64,000 nt of DNA, taken from positions 1 through 64,000 of the forward strand of contig MLAK01000574.1 in the NCBI GenBank assembly GCA_001839685.1. The letters are read 5' to 3'. The notes beneath the pieces are model-generated. The model was not told the origin of the DNA and did not search any database. It saw nothing but the letters and a program-made list of their open reading frames with translations. This document shows, one piece after another, positions 11,401 to 20,507 of the stretch. A program made the translations under genes and the position numbers. Position 1 is the stretch's first letter; each line of letters begins with the position of its first letter. The stretch comes from Tritrichomonas foetus. Taxonomy: Eukaryota > Parabasalia > Tritrichomonadida > Tritrichomonadidae.

Positions 11401-13638
11401 ATGGATGCATCGAATTTTCCCAAAATCACCACCAATCCAGATCACCATATATCAGATTTGGAGAATAAAAACCTTATTCTTGAAGAAAAATTAAAAAAAT
11501 TATCTAACGAATTATTTTATTACAAGAGCTTAAATGAAAATGCTCAAAAAGTGAATAATAATACATATCATAATGATTTTGAAAATAATACCATGAACCA
11601 TCAAACTAATTATCGAAATACTATGAATACAAATAACGCTCATAATCATTTTGATAATGAGCAAAAATATCATAATGAAATTGCTGACCTGAACTACCGC
11701 CTTCAAATTGCCATTAATCAAATTCAAGAATTAAAAGAAAGCCATTTTAAAGAATTGGATTACCAAAATACATTTTATAATAACGAAATTTTAAAATTAA
11801 CTACCAAAAATAATTCATTAGAAGAAGAAAACCAAAAACTCAAATCTGATTTGGAGTCACTTTCACAGAAATATTCTGTAGAAATGTCATTTATTCAGAA
11901 TCAAGATCGATTTTTACTTTTAGCTGCAGAGAAATATTTTCATCTCGAATTCCAAAAAGTTGAAGATGTGACATATTTTTTCACCAATAATGTTCCATTT
12001 CATTCAATTTTACATGAAAAAGACCAAATAATTGAAAATAATCTTAAAATTATAATTTCACTAAAAAAGAAAAATCATTTTTTGAAAAAAATTATTGAAG
12101 AAATTGATGAAAATCATCACACTGAAATAATTCATTTAAAGCATAAAATTAAAACACAAGAATCTTTAAATAATGGACTAAAAACCAAAATTGAAGATCA
12201 AGCAAATGAATACCAAGACAACATGATGTATTTACTACAAAAGATCACTCATGAATTAAAACCCAAACACGAAAACTCAAACGCAGATCAAAAACCGAAT
12301 CAAATTGTAAATCAAAACGAAAACCAGGGTAATCCAAAAACTGATTATTTGATGAAGGCATCACCAATAAAATGTGAATATTCAATACAAAATCATGTAG
12401 ATTCAAATTTAGTCAAGCAATTAAATGAAATGATTTCGAAATTACATGAAGATAATCACAATTTAAATGAAAAAATTACCAAATATAAAATCAAAAATAA
12501 AAAATTGAAATCTGCTGTAAAATCAAAAGAAAATAAAATTATGAAACTAAATTCCAAAATTAATTCTCTAAAATTTGAGTTTGACAGAAATATAAATAAC
12601 ACAAGCAAAGCAATTTCAAATTTAAGCAATTTGAATAAAATTCCTGATCAAATCACAGAAAAAGTCATCGCTGCAGCAAAAAATAAAATTCATCAGCAAA
12701 GAGAAAAACTGAAAAAGAAAGTCCATCAAATTCACCAAATGGAAAATCATATCAAAGATCTTCGACTTCAAATATCCGAACAGAATATTCATTTAAATGC
12801 CCATTTCTCCAATATGAATTCTAATGTGACTTCGAACATGAATATTCACAAAATGAATGACAGTGAGAGTTTGTCCGAAAGTTCAGAATCTTTTCATTTC
12901 TCAGATAGTTTTCAAAATAAACAGCTGCTACATGAACAACAAAATCCAGAAATTATTGTTTTTAATTACAATGAGTACAGTCCAAAGCTACAACCAATTT
13001 TACGTCCAATTCTTGAAAACAATTCACTTTCATTCGAAACAAAAATAAATTTGTCAATTCGAAAAATTGTGAACTATTTTGTTCAGAAAATTGAGAAAAA
13101 TAAAAAATTCAAAAGCATTGTTCAATCGATTAATTGTTTTATTTCTGATGTGACATCTCTGATTGTTAATAAAAATATTCCTCTTGAATCACTTTATAAA
13201 GATATTGATTCACAAGCACAAATAATTGCGACGCTGAAAGAAAATCAAAGAAAAATTATAGATTCCCAAAATAATTCATTGAAATTGGTGAATGAAAAGA
13301 AGAAATTGGAGAGAAAGATTGTTAAATTGAAAGAATCATCCAAAAAAGATTTAAATACAATAAAAAGTTTGGAAACAATAAAAAATGAAAAAGAAAGTCT
13401 CTCAAGTGAAAAAAATCAACTTCATATTCAGAATTTAAATTTGTTCAAAAACTGTGAGATTTTGAAAGCTGAAAATACAGAATTAAAAACTTCTTTGGAA
13501 ACCGAAAAAAATATTTCCATTAAAATGAAGAAGGAATACTGTCAAAAAATTAGAGAATATGAAAAAATACTCCAAAAACTCAAGGATAAATGCTATAAAC
13601 AACAAATAAAGATGGAAGTTAGCAATGCAATGTCATAA
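11401..13638 (+). CDS. long coiled-coil protein, unknown function
   Basis: This 745-residue protein is extremely rich in Lys, Asn, Glu, Gln and Leu, with heptad patterns over most of its length, broken by Asn-rich linkers (about residues 45-75 and 285-320). Near residues 500-640 is a less coiled region with a conserved-looking core (NYNEYSPKLQPILRPILE and INLSIRKIVNYFVQKIEK) that could be a folded domain. The C-terminal 130 residues are again coiled coil. No catalytic domain, signal peptide or membrane segment is visible. Proteins of this kind in parabasalids are often cytoskeletal or centrosomal, but nothing here proves that. The frame is open upstream of 11401 but contains no earlier ATG, so 11401 is the start. 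Confidence 0.8.
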   Translation: MDASNFPKITTNPDHHISDLENKNLILEEKLKKLSNELFYYKSLNENAQKVNNNTYHNDFENNTMNHQTNYRNTMNTNNAHNHFDNEQKYHNEIADLNYRLQIAINQIQELKESHFKELDYQNTFYNNEILKLTTKNNSLEEENQKLKSDLESLSQKYSVEMSFIQNQDRFLLLAAEKYFHLEFQKVEDVTYFFTNNVPFHSILHEKDQIIENNLKIIISLKKKNHFLKKIIEEIDENHHTEIIHLKHKIKTQESLNNGLKTKIEDQANEYQDNMMYLLQKITHELKPKHENSNADQKPNQIVNQNENQGNPKTDYLMKASPIKCEYSIQNHVDSNLVKQLNEMISKLHEDNHNLNEKITKYKIKNKKLKSAVKSKENKIMKLNSKINSLKFEFDRNINNTSKAISNLSNLNKIPDQITEKVIAAAKNKIHQQREKLKKKVHQIHQMENHIKDLRLQISEQNIHLNAHFSNMNSNVTSNMNIHKMNDSESLSESSESFHFSDSFQNKQLLHEQQNPEIIVFNYNEYSPKLQPILRPILENNSLSFETKINLSIRKIVNYFVQKIEKNKKFKSIVQSINCFISDVTSLIVNKNIPLESLYKDIDSQAQIIATLKENQRKIIDSQNNSLKLVNEKKKLERKIVKLKESSKKDLNTIKSLETIKNEKESLSSEKNQLHIQNLNLFKNCEILKAENTELKTSLETEKNISIKMKKEYCQKIREYEKILQKLKDKCYKQQIKMEVSNAMS

Positions 13639-13760
13639 CAAATATATACCCAAAGCTGAGTAGCTTCTTATTATCATGTTTACATTTTATTTCTATGTTA
13701 ATAAATAGTAGAGTTTGTGATTTTCATATTATTCTTTGTCTTCATATAGAATTTCTTTAA

Positions 13761-13904
13761 TGATTGACATCTTATAAATGATTGACATCTTATATATGAT
13801 TGATATCTTATAAATGATTGATATCTTATAAATGATTGATATCTTATAAATGATTGATATCTTATAAATGATTGATATCTTATAAATGATTGATATCTTA
13901 TCTA
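13761..13904. repeat. minisatellite, 8 copies of an 18-bp unit
   Basis: Eight head-to-tail copies of TGATTGATATCTTATAAA start at 13761, 13779, 13797, 13815, 13833, 13851, 13869 and 13887. The five copies starting at 13797-13869 are identical; the first two have GACATC for GATATC, and the second and last vary at their 3' ends. The array fills the gap between two converging genes and so lies where both 3' UTRs would end. Confidence 0.95.
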
Positions 13905-13958
13905 ATCCTTAATAAAAAATATAATGATGACTCATATCAATATATTTAATAAAAAAAA

Positions 13959-15977
13959 CTAATCTCCCAAATCTAAAGTTTTGAGATCTTCTGCAGCTTG
14001 TCTGGATCCAAGTTCTGCAGCTTTTTGTAAATAAAATTTTGTCAACTTCAAATCTCTTGAAATTCCACGAGTTCCTGTGTAATAAATTGAAGCAAGTTTC
14101 CTGAACGAGTTTGGATTATTGGCTTTAATATAATATTTAATCGCTTTTGCTCTATCCACTTTAATTAATCCCATTCCATCAAATAAAAAGTTTGCATAAT
14201 TATGACAAGCGAGTGGATTCTTAAATTTGGCTGCTTTTTTAAAGTAATGGGCTGCAGTAATAGGATCCTTCATTGGCACTCCTTTTCCTGTTGTTAGCAT
14301 TGTTCCATATTGCGCCATTGCATTAATATGACCAAGATTTGCAGCTTCTTTATACAATGATGCTGCTTTTTCAATGTCTTGTTTTAATCCATTTTCACCT
14401 TTTTCATAACATTTACCAATATTAAAAATAGCAGTTGGTATTTTTTGAACCATTCCTTGTTGGTAAATCCTCATTCCCTCAGCCACATTTTTAGGAACTC
14501 CTTTTCCGAGAATCAAAGCTTTTGCATAATCCATTGTTGCCAATTCGTAACCACGATCGGAACTCATCATCAAGTAGCGAACACCTTCTTCTGCATTTTC
14601 TTCTATTCCTCTTGCAGGTTCGAAAATCATTCTTCCATATTCATACATAGCTTCTTTTAAGCTGTTAGGTGGATCTGCCATTGTCTTATAAATTTTTAAG
14701 GCTTCGGCTGGATTTGATTCAACTCCAATTCCTTTTTCAAGTTTTCGAGCATATTTGACATAAGCTATATCATATCCTTGTTCAGCTGCTTCTTTCATGA
14801 GTTGGGCTGATCGAACTTTATCGACCTCTGTTCCTTTTCCAACTTCTAAATATTTACTTAAATTATATTTTGCTATAGCGTTACCGTTTTCGGCGGCCAT
14901 TTCAAAATAAGTAAATGCGAGCTCTGCACAAGGTTCAGTACCTTCTCCAACATCATACATCTTTCCAACATGAAGCTGTGCCTCAGGGTCACCTCCATCA
15001 GCTCTTTCTTTAATCTGCTCGAAGATTGCACGATTTTCAGGTGTGATTTGCTTAATACGGAAATAAATATCATCATCGCCAATCATATTTGTATCTTCAA
15101 TTAATCTTTCTTTGTATGACTCATATTCTGTCATATTGACTCCATCCAAAAGCGGAACATTTGTCATACGTAAAGCTCTCAGAATATCAATAAAACATGG
15201 ACGTGCTTCAGGATTTGCGTCCCAGCAAGATTTCAACATTTTTTTGAGGAAGGGATTAAAACCACGTGGAAAGACTGGTCGTCGGCCAGAAAGTATATCT
15301 TTGCTGAGCTGGACGACAGTTTTCTTACCTGGGAATGGATCAGAGCAGTTCGTCAGAATTTGATAAACAAGAATTCCAAATGAATAAACATCAACTTTAC
15401 TGCCATAGGCATTATGTTCAATTGCCTCTGGTGCAGTATAAATTGGCAAGCTATTTATATCTGACATACATGTCGTGTCAATTGGAATTTTACTAAAACC
15501 GAAATCACTTAACCTAATTTCGTATTTAGCATCAAACAAAATATTGGATGGTGTTAAATAACGATGGACGACATCATAACTGTGAAGATGCTGCATGGCC
15601 GCAGCAAATCCAAATATGGCCTTCGCGCGTGTTGTTGGGGTCCACCAAGGTGGCGGCGACCCCTCATCAATGTCTTCTAAAACTTTCCCTAATGAATTAT
15701 TTGGAGCGAACTCAATAATAATCGAATTTGGATTGACGGCAAATCCATAAAATTTTGTAATCGCTGGATGCTGTCGAACAATCATGAAAAAATCGACTTC
15801 GATCATAAATGCTCTCGTGTCGTTCGGCTTCGACGGGTCTTGATATACTTCTCGCTTGACATAATAAACGCCACCTCGTTGAACAAGGTAGAGTTGGCCA
15901 AAACGGCCATTGTTTAGTTTTTTGACATTTTTGTAATCATCCGAATTGATTATAAACGTTTGATAGCCTGAATCCAT
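13959..15977 (-). CDS. TKL-type kinase-like protein with Sel1 repeats; catalytic Asp missing
   Basis: This 672-residue protein has an N-terminal kinase fold (about residues 15-272) followed by Sel1-like repeats (about 325-668), a combination common in trichomonads. The kinase part shows a Gly-rich loop (NNGRFGQLY), a Lys in YYVKREVY, DFG in SDFGFSK, YTAPE and the C-terminal CWDANPEARP motif of TKL kinases. The catalytic loop reads HRYLTPSN at residues 138-145: Tyr140 replaces the catalytic Asp and Thr replaces the following Lys. It is therefore probably a pseudokinase that scaffolds through the Sel1 solenoid. The Sel1 region has about nine units of the type A..GD..A...L...Y..G.GV..D...A. The ATG at 15977 follows an initiator-like TCATTT about 26 bp upstream. 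Confidence 0.9.
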   Translation of the reverse strand: MDSGYQTFIINSDDYKNVKKLNNGRFGQLYLVQRGGVYYVKREVYQDPSKPNDTRAFMIEVDFFMIVRQHPAITKFYGFAVNPNSIIIEFAPNNSLGKVLEDIDEGSPPPWWTPTTRAKAIFGFAAAMQHLHSYDVVHRYLTPSNILFDAKYEIRLSDFGFSKIPIDTTCMSDINSLPIYTAPEAIEHNAYGSKVDVYSFGILVYQILTNCSDPFPGKKTVVQLSKDILSGRRPVFPRGFNPFLKKMLKSCWDANPEARPCFIDILRALRMTNVPLLDGVNMTEYESYKERLIEDTNMIGDDDIYFRIKQITPENRAIFEQIKERADGGDPEAQLHVGKMYDVGEGTEPCAELAFTYFEMAAENGNAIAKYNLSKYLEVGKGTEVDKVRSAQLMKEAAEQGYDIAYVKYARKLEKGIGVESNPAEALKIYKTMADPPNSLKEAMYEYGRMIFEPARGIEENAEEGVRYLMMSSDRGYELATMDYAKALILGKGVPKNVAEGMRIYQQGMVQKIPTAIFNIGKCYEKGENGLKQDIEKAASLYKEAANLGHINAMAQYGTMLTTGKGVPMKDPITAAHYFKKAAKFKNPLACHNYANFLFDGMGLIKVDRAKAIKYYIKANNPNSFRKLASIYYTGTRGISRDLKLTKFYLQKAAELGSRQAAEDLKTLDLGD

Positions 15978-16394
15978 TTTTCGCGAAAGTTTGAAGAAAT
16001 GACAAAAATAGATTCACGAACGAACTTTTTGAGGCAAATGTGAAATTTGGCACACAATTTCCTTTTGATGAAGTTACTATCTAATTGATAATTTTCACTC
16101 TTTATATGGTCATTATTTAAATAGATGAGCCAGATAAGTACTGAATTTGTCTTTTGATAGGCACTTATGTGCCACGAAAAAATATAACATTTATCGCAAG
16201 ATTTTAAGTAATTAAAATATTTTTTCTAGAATAAATTAGCTTAATATCTAATATTATACAATAACGTCAATTAGTATCAATAAAAAACAAGAGTTATATT
16301 GAGAAATTACTCATTTTTAACAGGAATTATTAGACATGAAAATGAATAGGATAACACAAGTAAATATTCAAAAAGTTTCAGATTTTGAGCTTTC
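15978..16394. other. divergent promoter region
   Basis: This divergent gap between the TKL/Sel1 gene and the Tubby-like gene has a promoter-box candidate at 16103-16123, described separately. The rest is AT-rich without recognisable content. Confidence 0.4.
16103..16123 (-). promoter_or_regulatory. candidate upstream box (GGTCAT / TTTAAA type)
   Basis: TATATGGTCATTATTTAAAT lies about 126-146 bp upstream of the TKL/Sel1 start. The same GGTCAT core flanked by TTTAA and TATAAA recurs before several other genes in this window. Its role is inferred from recurrence and position only. Confidence 0.35.
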
Positions 16395-17240
16395 ATGAGC
16401 TTGCCGAATCTTTCGGCAAAGGAACTCAATCGGAAAAGGCAGGTGATGGCTCCATTAAATATTGGAACCTCGTTTGTCGGAATATTCACTCGCAAAGTGA
16501 AAACAAAAAGTGGATTGCCTAGATTCTATTTGTACACGCTTGATCAGAAAGATCTTGTCTGCGCGTCAGAATTCCACATTTTTGGTGATTCTTATCATCG
16601 AATATCTTTGAGCTCCACTTGTTTTGTTCCAAGTGATCATCGATGTCTTGGGCAACTTGTGAATAAAGAGTTTTCTCCTGTTTTTCTTGGAAAATTGAAC
16701 CACTTTGCTGACCCAAATAGACAAGTTGATTCAATTCGCATTAGAGTTGCAAGAGAATACGAAAAACCAAATTTGATTGACAAATCAAAAAAGAAGAAAA
16801 CATTGGAAGTTCCAACAAAGGCTTCCACTAAAATGACTGAAAGTGATAATTGTTATAGTAATAGTAATAATAATAATGTAATAAATATAAAGAAAGATAA
16901 CCGAGATATAAACAATAAAAAACAAAATGATGATGTTGATGATAATACTACTAAAGCTTCGCGTGATATCGAGGTTACAATTCTTCCACATGTTGAAACA
17001 AATGAAGAAGATGACTTTTCTATCAGAAAAAGACCATTCAAATTTTTCCATCGTTTGTTTCCATCAGTGTCTTACGTTGAATCAAAAAAGAATGTATTAT
17101 TCATGGTGAAAAAAAATCATTGTTTTTCTCTTGTCAAACAATTTGAAGATGAATATTATTTTACTGTCTCGTATCCATTATCAATTTTTCAAGGATTTTG
17201 TATTGCTGCATCACTATTTCATAAGGTGAAAAATGAATAA
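16395..17240 (+). CDS. Tubby-like domain protein
   Basis: This 281-residue protein resembles the C-terminal domain of Tubby/TULP proteins, a beta-barrel around one helix that binds phosphoinositides and DNA or membranes. Seen: PRFYLYTLDQKDLVCASEF and YHRISLSSTCF (the early strands), LGQLVNKEFSPVFLG (compare the family's GKLRSNFLGT), and at the end KKNHCFSLVKQ followed by YPLSIFQGFCIAASLFHKV, matching the family's NFQL and the hydrophobic helix YPL..FQAFAI.LS.F. The middle (about residues 130-190) is an Asn/Asp/Lys-rich insert encoded partly by an AAT microsatellite. The classical arginine/lysine pair of the phosphoinositide site cannot be confirmed by eye. A second in-frame ATG at 16446 is possible. 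Confidence 0.7.
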   Translation: MSLPNLSAKELNRKRQVMAPLNIGTSFVGIFTRKVKTKSGLPRFYLYTLDQKDLVCASEFHIFGDSYHRISLSSTCFVPSDHRCLGQLVNKEFSPVFLGKLNHFADPNRQVDSIRIRVAREYEKPNLIDKSKKKKTLEVPTKASTKMTESDNCYSNSNNNNVINIKKDNRDINNKKQNDDVDDNTTKASRDIEVTILPHVETNEEDDFSIRKRPFKFFHRLFPSVSYVESKKNVLFMVKKNHCFSLVKQFEDEYYFTVSYPLSIFQGFCIAASLFHKVKNE

Positions 17241-17285
17241 TTCGATTTTGATTTTGTTTGGTAAATTTTATATATTAATGAATAA

Positions 17286-17507
17286 TATTTATTTTTTCTT
17301 TCTTTCATTCTTTCTTTATTTCATTCATTCTTTATTTCTTTCTTTCTTTCTTTCTTAATTTCATTCTTTCTTTATTTTTTTCATTCATTCATTCTTTCTT
17401 TCTTTTTCTTTTATTTTTTTCTTTCTTTCTTTATTTTTCTTCCTTAATTTTATTCTTTCTTTCTTTCTTTTTCTTTCTTAATTTTATTCTTTATTTCATT
17501 CTTCCTT

Positions 17508-17551
<44 letters not shown>

Positions 17552-17600
17552 CTTTCTTTCTTTCTTTTTCTTTCTTAATTTCATTCTTTCTTTATTTCGA
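17286..17600. repeat. TTTC-rich microsatellite with a T42 tract
   Basis: About 310 bp of degenerate (CTTT)n with ATTT variants, interrupted at 17510-17551 by 42 consecutive T. It lies immediately 3' of the Tubby-like gene and on the 3' side of the next, converging gene. Assembly of the homopolymer length is unlikely to be exact. Confidence 0.9.
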
Positions 17601-17757
17601 GTTTGTTTCTTTCCATTGAAGAATCAAAGTAAAACAATTATCAAATAATAAAATTATCTATAAATAGACTGGCATGTTTATTCATATATATTCGCATGTA
17701 TTTACATTCCTCTGGAATTCATCAGGATTTTTTCAAATAATTCTGATTTACGACAAA

Positions 17758-18102
17758 TCATCTGTTTATAATCAGGTTTCCAAATTCGTTATGCAACGTT
17801 ACACAGTTTTCTAGAAAAACTTTGATTTCTGCAAGATGATCGTTATACCATTTCCATAGAACGGTTTTTCGACGTCTTGCTTCCCTTTCCAGCATAATTG
17901 ATAGATTTTCAGATATAACGAGGGCAAGACTAACGAGTTCAGTGTGCAGGGGCTTGGATCCATATCGATTACATAAATATTGATAAGCTTCGCTTGTTTT
18001 TGGATCAAAATCTTTGAGAATTTTTTTGATTCGTAGTTTTTCATACTTATTTTGATTGCTAGGCTTTTTAGGCATTGTGAAACTGAAATGGTTTCCCATC
18101 AT
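17758..18102 (-). CDS. small helical basic protein, unknown
   Basis: This open frame encodes 114 residues, or 104 if the second in-frame ATG (18072, MPKKPSNQNK) is used. It is basic and alpha-helical, with DPKTSEAYQYLCNRYG, then LVSLALVISENLSIMLEREARRRKTVLWKWYNDHLAEI, a helix pair with a strongly basic patch (EARRRK) followed by aromatic residues. It has no signal peptide or membrane segment. The composition is clearly protein-like, unlike neighbouring open frames, and could suit nucleic-acid binding, but I do not recognise the family. It converges on the Tubby-like gene across the TTTC microsatellite. Confidence 0.6.
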   Translation of the reverse strand: MMGNHFSFTMPKKPSNQNKYEKLRIKKILKDFDPKTSEAYQYLCNRYGSKPLHTELVSLALVISENLSIMLEREARRRKTVLWKWYNDHLAEIKVFLENCVTLHNEFGNLIINR

Positions 18103-18289
18103 TGAAAAATTTGAATATTGAATGAAAGAATATCAAGCAAAAAGTTCCTGATTCATTTAAAAAGTTGATTTTCTAAAAATTACATTGAGAGTCAAAATTA
18201 TGAAATTCATTTCATTCGACATTCTGGAGACACTCTATTAAGGTGGTTGTCTGTCACATTTATTCTATCGTCACATGTATTAAAAATTA

Positions 18290-18720
18290 GAAATAAAAGG
18301 AAGATAGAAGTGTACAGTCAAACTTTCACCGACAAATCGTTCCCAAATTTTGATATCTTCTTATATAGCAGTGTTATTTACATTTTTATCCTGCCAAATA
18401 AGCACACAAAGTGTTGAAGGAGTGAATTCGATCTGTATTTCTTCATTAGGATCTCTATCTGCTTTTCAATATCGTGTGAACATTCTTACATCATGTACAA
18501 AATCAATATCATCAATACAATGAATGAAAACAATCCCTTCATGATTATTTTATTGTCAAACTTCATATCTGAGACAGGAAACACAGCTAGAAAAATCTTC
18601 ATACACTGATAAGTATTTTTCCTAGCCAAAGGTTTGATAGGGATATTTCACAGATTGATCACTTAAATAAAATCACATGAAAAAATATAAATATTGATCT
18701 TTTTTTCGGTATTTAAATGG
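18290..18720 (-). pseudogene. decayed protein-coding relic, family not recognised
   Basis: A single minus-strand frame reads through about 140 codons of protein-like sequence interrupted by several stops. Legible blocks include GIVFIHCIDDIDFVHDV, KADRDPNEEIQIEFTPST, LCVLIWQDKNVNN and IKIWERFVGESLTVHFYLP. The Asp/Glu/Trp content and the unchanged frame are hard to obtain by chance in AT-rich intergenic DNA. At least five in-frame stops (TGA, TAG and TAA) prevent translation. I cannot name the parent family. The relic fills most of the gap between the small helical gene and the LRR gene. Confidence 0.5.
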
Positions 18721-18725
18721 TCATT
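18710..18725 (+). promoter_or_regulatory. candidate upstream box (TTTAAATGGTCATT)
   Basis: TATTTAAATGGTCATT lies about 160-170 bp upstream of the LRR gene start at 18882, followed by CCATATAAAA at 18741-18750. It matches the recurrent box seen before other genes here. Function is inferred from recurrence. Confidence 0.35.
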
Positions 18726-18881
18726 CTTATGATTATTCGCCCATATAAAAACTGAAAAATTGTCACTTCAACTGATTTTTTGAGTAATAAACGTTTATTT
18801 ATTGAAAAAAATTCAATTGCCCACTTTTCAATTTTTCCACAAATTATGGAAAAATAAAATATTTGAAAGAATTATTGGTCA

Positions 18882-19790
18882 ATGAGTGTTATTCTACCTT
18901 CTTGGCTAAACAGCCGCATTTTTTTCCTCAAGTCACAAGGGCGACTGAACTTGAGTGGCGAGAAACGTACCGACTTGTCTGCACTTTCGCATCCAGAGAT
19001 CGAAAAACTCTTATTCCTAATGAAAATCCTCGACGTTAGTAAAACCGATATCACTTCGCTTGACGGACTAAGCTTCTACAAAGGCCTGGCGCATTTCTAT
19101 GGAGACTATAGTCAAATCTCAACTCTACGGAATTTTCGAAATCTCAGATCGGTCACATCAATTTCGCTCATTGGAACGCCAGTCAGTGAACACCCCAATT
19201 ACAAACTCTCACTATTGCTTGTTGTTGGCCAAAGTTTGAAGCTGATTGACGGAAAATTGATTCCAAAAAATATTCGCAAAAATGCCAAACATTATTCGCC
19301 AATTGCAATCGATCTCATCAATGCTGGGTGGATGGCCGAATGGCCTTGCCCCCCGATCGATGAACTGATTGAATTAAGCGAGAAATTTAATATCGTCAGT
19401 TCGCCAGTGATGATCAAGCCAATCGACATTGAAATTTTTGATGAAGATCGAAAGAAAAATTTGTACACAGGTGAATTTGAATCCACTCTTCGGAAATTGA
19501 AAAAGAGGCATGAAGAAACCCTGAAACGTGGTCAGGCCCTTTTCGGAATCTTAGAGGATTCATCGTCAGAAGAGGAAATGGAAGAAGAAAATGATGAAGT
19601 TTGTGATGAGGTTAGTGGTGAGGTTTGTGATGAAGAAATTGCTGGAGGAAATAACGAAGCAGTTTTTAATAATGAGATTGCAGATGTGCTCCACAGAAAA
19701 GGAGTTGAGCTTGAAAATGATCAAAACGGAAGTAATGATGACGTTATTGTGGATGCTGTTAAATCTCTTTGTGCACAGAAAAAGATTTGA
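18882..19790 (+). CDS. leucine-rich-repeat protein with acidic C-terminus
   Basis: This 302-residue protein has LRR-type repeats over about residues 15-130 (KILDVSKTDITSLDGLSFYKGL, HFYGDYSQISTLRNFRNL, VTSISLIGTPVSEHPNYKLSLLLVVG) and a capping segment SLKLIDGKLIPKNIRKNA. This is the SDS22/LRRCT arrangement seen in LRR proteins of protein-phosphatase and axonemal type. From about residue 225 the tail is strongly acidic (SSSEEEMEEEND...). No signal peptide or membrane helix is visible, so it is probably cytosolic or nuclear. A specific function cannot be assigned. The coding part is less AT-rich than the flanks. Confidence 0.82.
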   Translation: MSVILPSWLNSRIFFLKSQGRLNLSGEKRTDLSALSHPEIEKLLFLMKILDVSKTDITSLDGLSFYKGLAHFYGDYSQISTLRNFRNLRSVTSISLIGTPVSEHPNYKLSLLLVVGQSLKLIDGKLIPKNIRKNAKHYSPIAIDLINAGWMAEWPCPPIDELIELSEKFNIVSSPVMIKPIDIEIFDEDRKKNLYTGEFESTLRKLKKRHEETLKRGQALFGILEDSSSEEEMEEENDEVCDEVSGEVCDEEIAGGNNEAVFNNEIADVLHRKGVELENDQNGSNDDVIVDAVKSLCAQKKI

Positions 19791-20507
19791 AAAGAATCTT
19801 GTGTTATTCTAAAATGAACGTGAATTAGTTTTAGTTTTTTATTTTCTTTTTGTAATTTTTAGAAACCTTGTAATTTCAGAAATGATTTAAATATCAATTC
19901 GATCGAGAAAATAAATAACAATCAGTCCTTTACAATGCTTCGTTTTCTCACTTCGGGAATTTCTATTAACAACTTTTTTTCGGAATGAAACAAAACCATT
20001 TCTGACTGTGCAACAAAACTTTGCCCAACAAATGATTGAGAATGCACAAATATGTAGAGAAATTGTAAATAACTCAATGAATTTTCTCAGAATGAATATA
20101 AAGATTGACTAAACATTGACCATAGATATATAAAGTCACAATTAATCAATGATTGTCAGAATGGAATTGGAAATGATAAATATCGCTTACTTTATATTTA
20201 ATTGAAAAATATATGGGGGTAAGAAATAAATGTCTATATAGTACACTAAAATATCTAGTTTCTGTACATTTAATTTATTTAAAAATCAACACAATATTAA
20301 CCATTGAAAGATTCCAAGACTACTCCTGTTAGTATGCTAGAATCAAGATAGAGTTGAATTAATTTATTAATATATAAAGGATACAACAAAATTATTTCTT
20401 GAATAATTGGCTTTGCAACTTATTTGGTAATTTAAAGTAAAATTAGAAAATTAGTTTCAATCAAAAATATTTTTATTAGAATACAAAATAATATATATAA
20501 ATTTAAA
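19791..20507. other. intergenic region, 717 bp
   Basis: This region lies between the converging LRR and Wntless/TMEM181-like genes. It is AT-rich with no RNA gene, repeat or convincing open frame. Confidence 0.4.
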
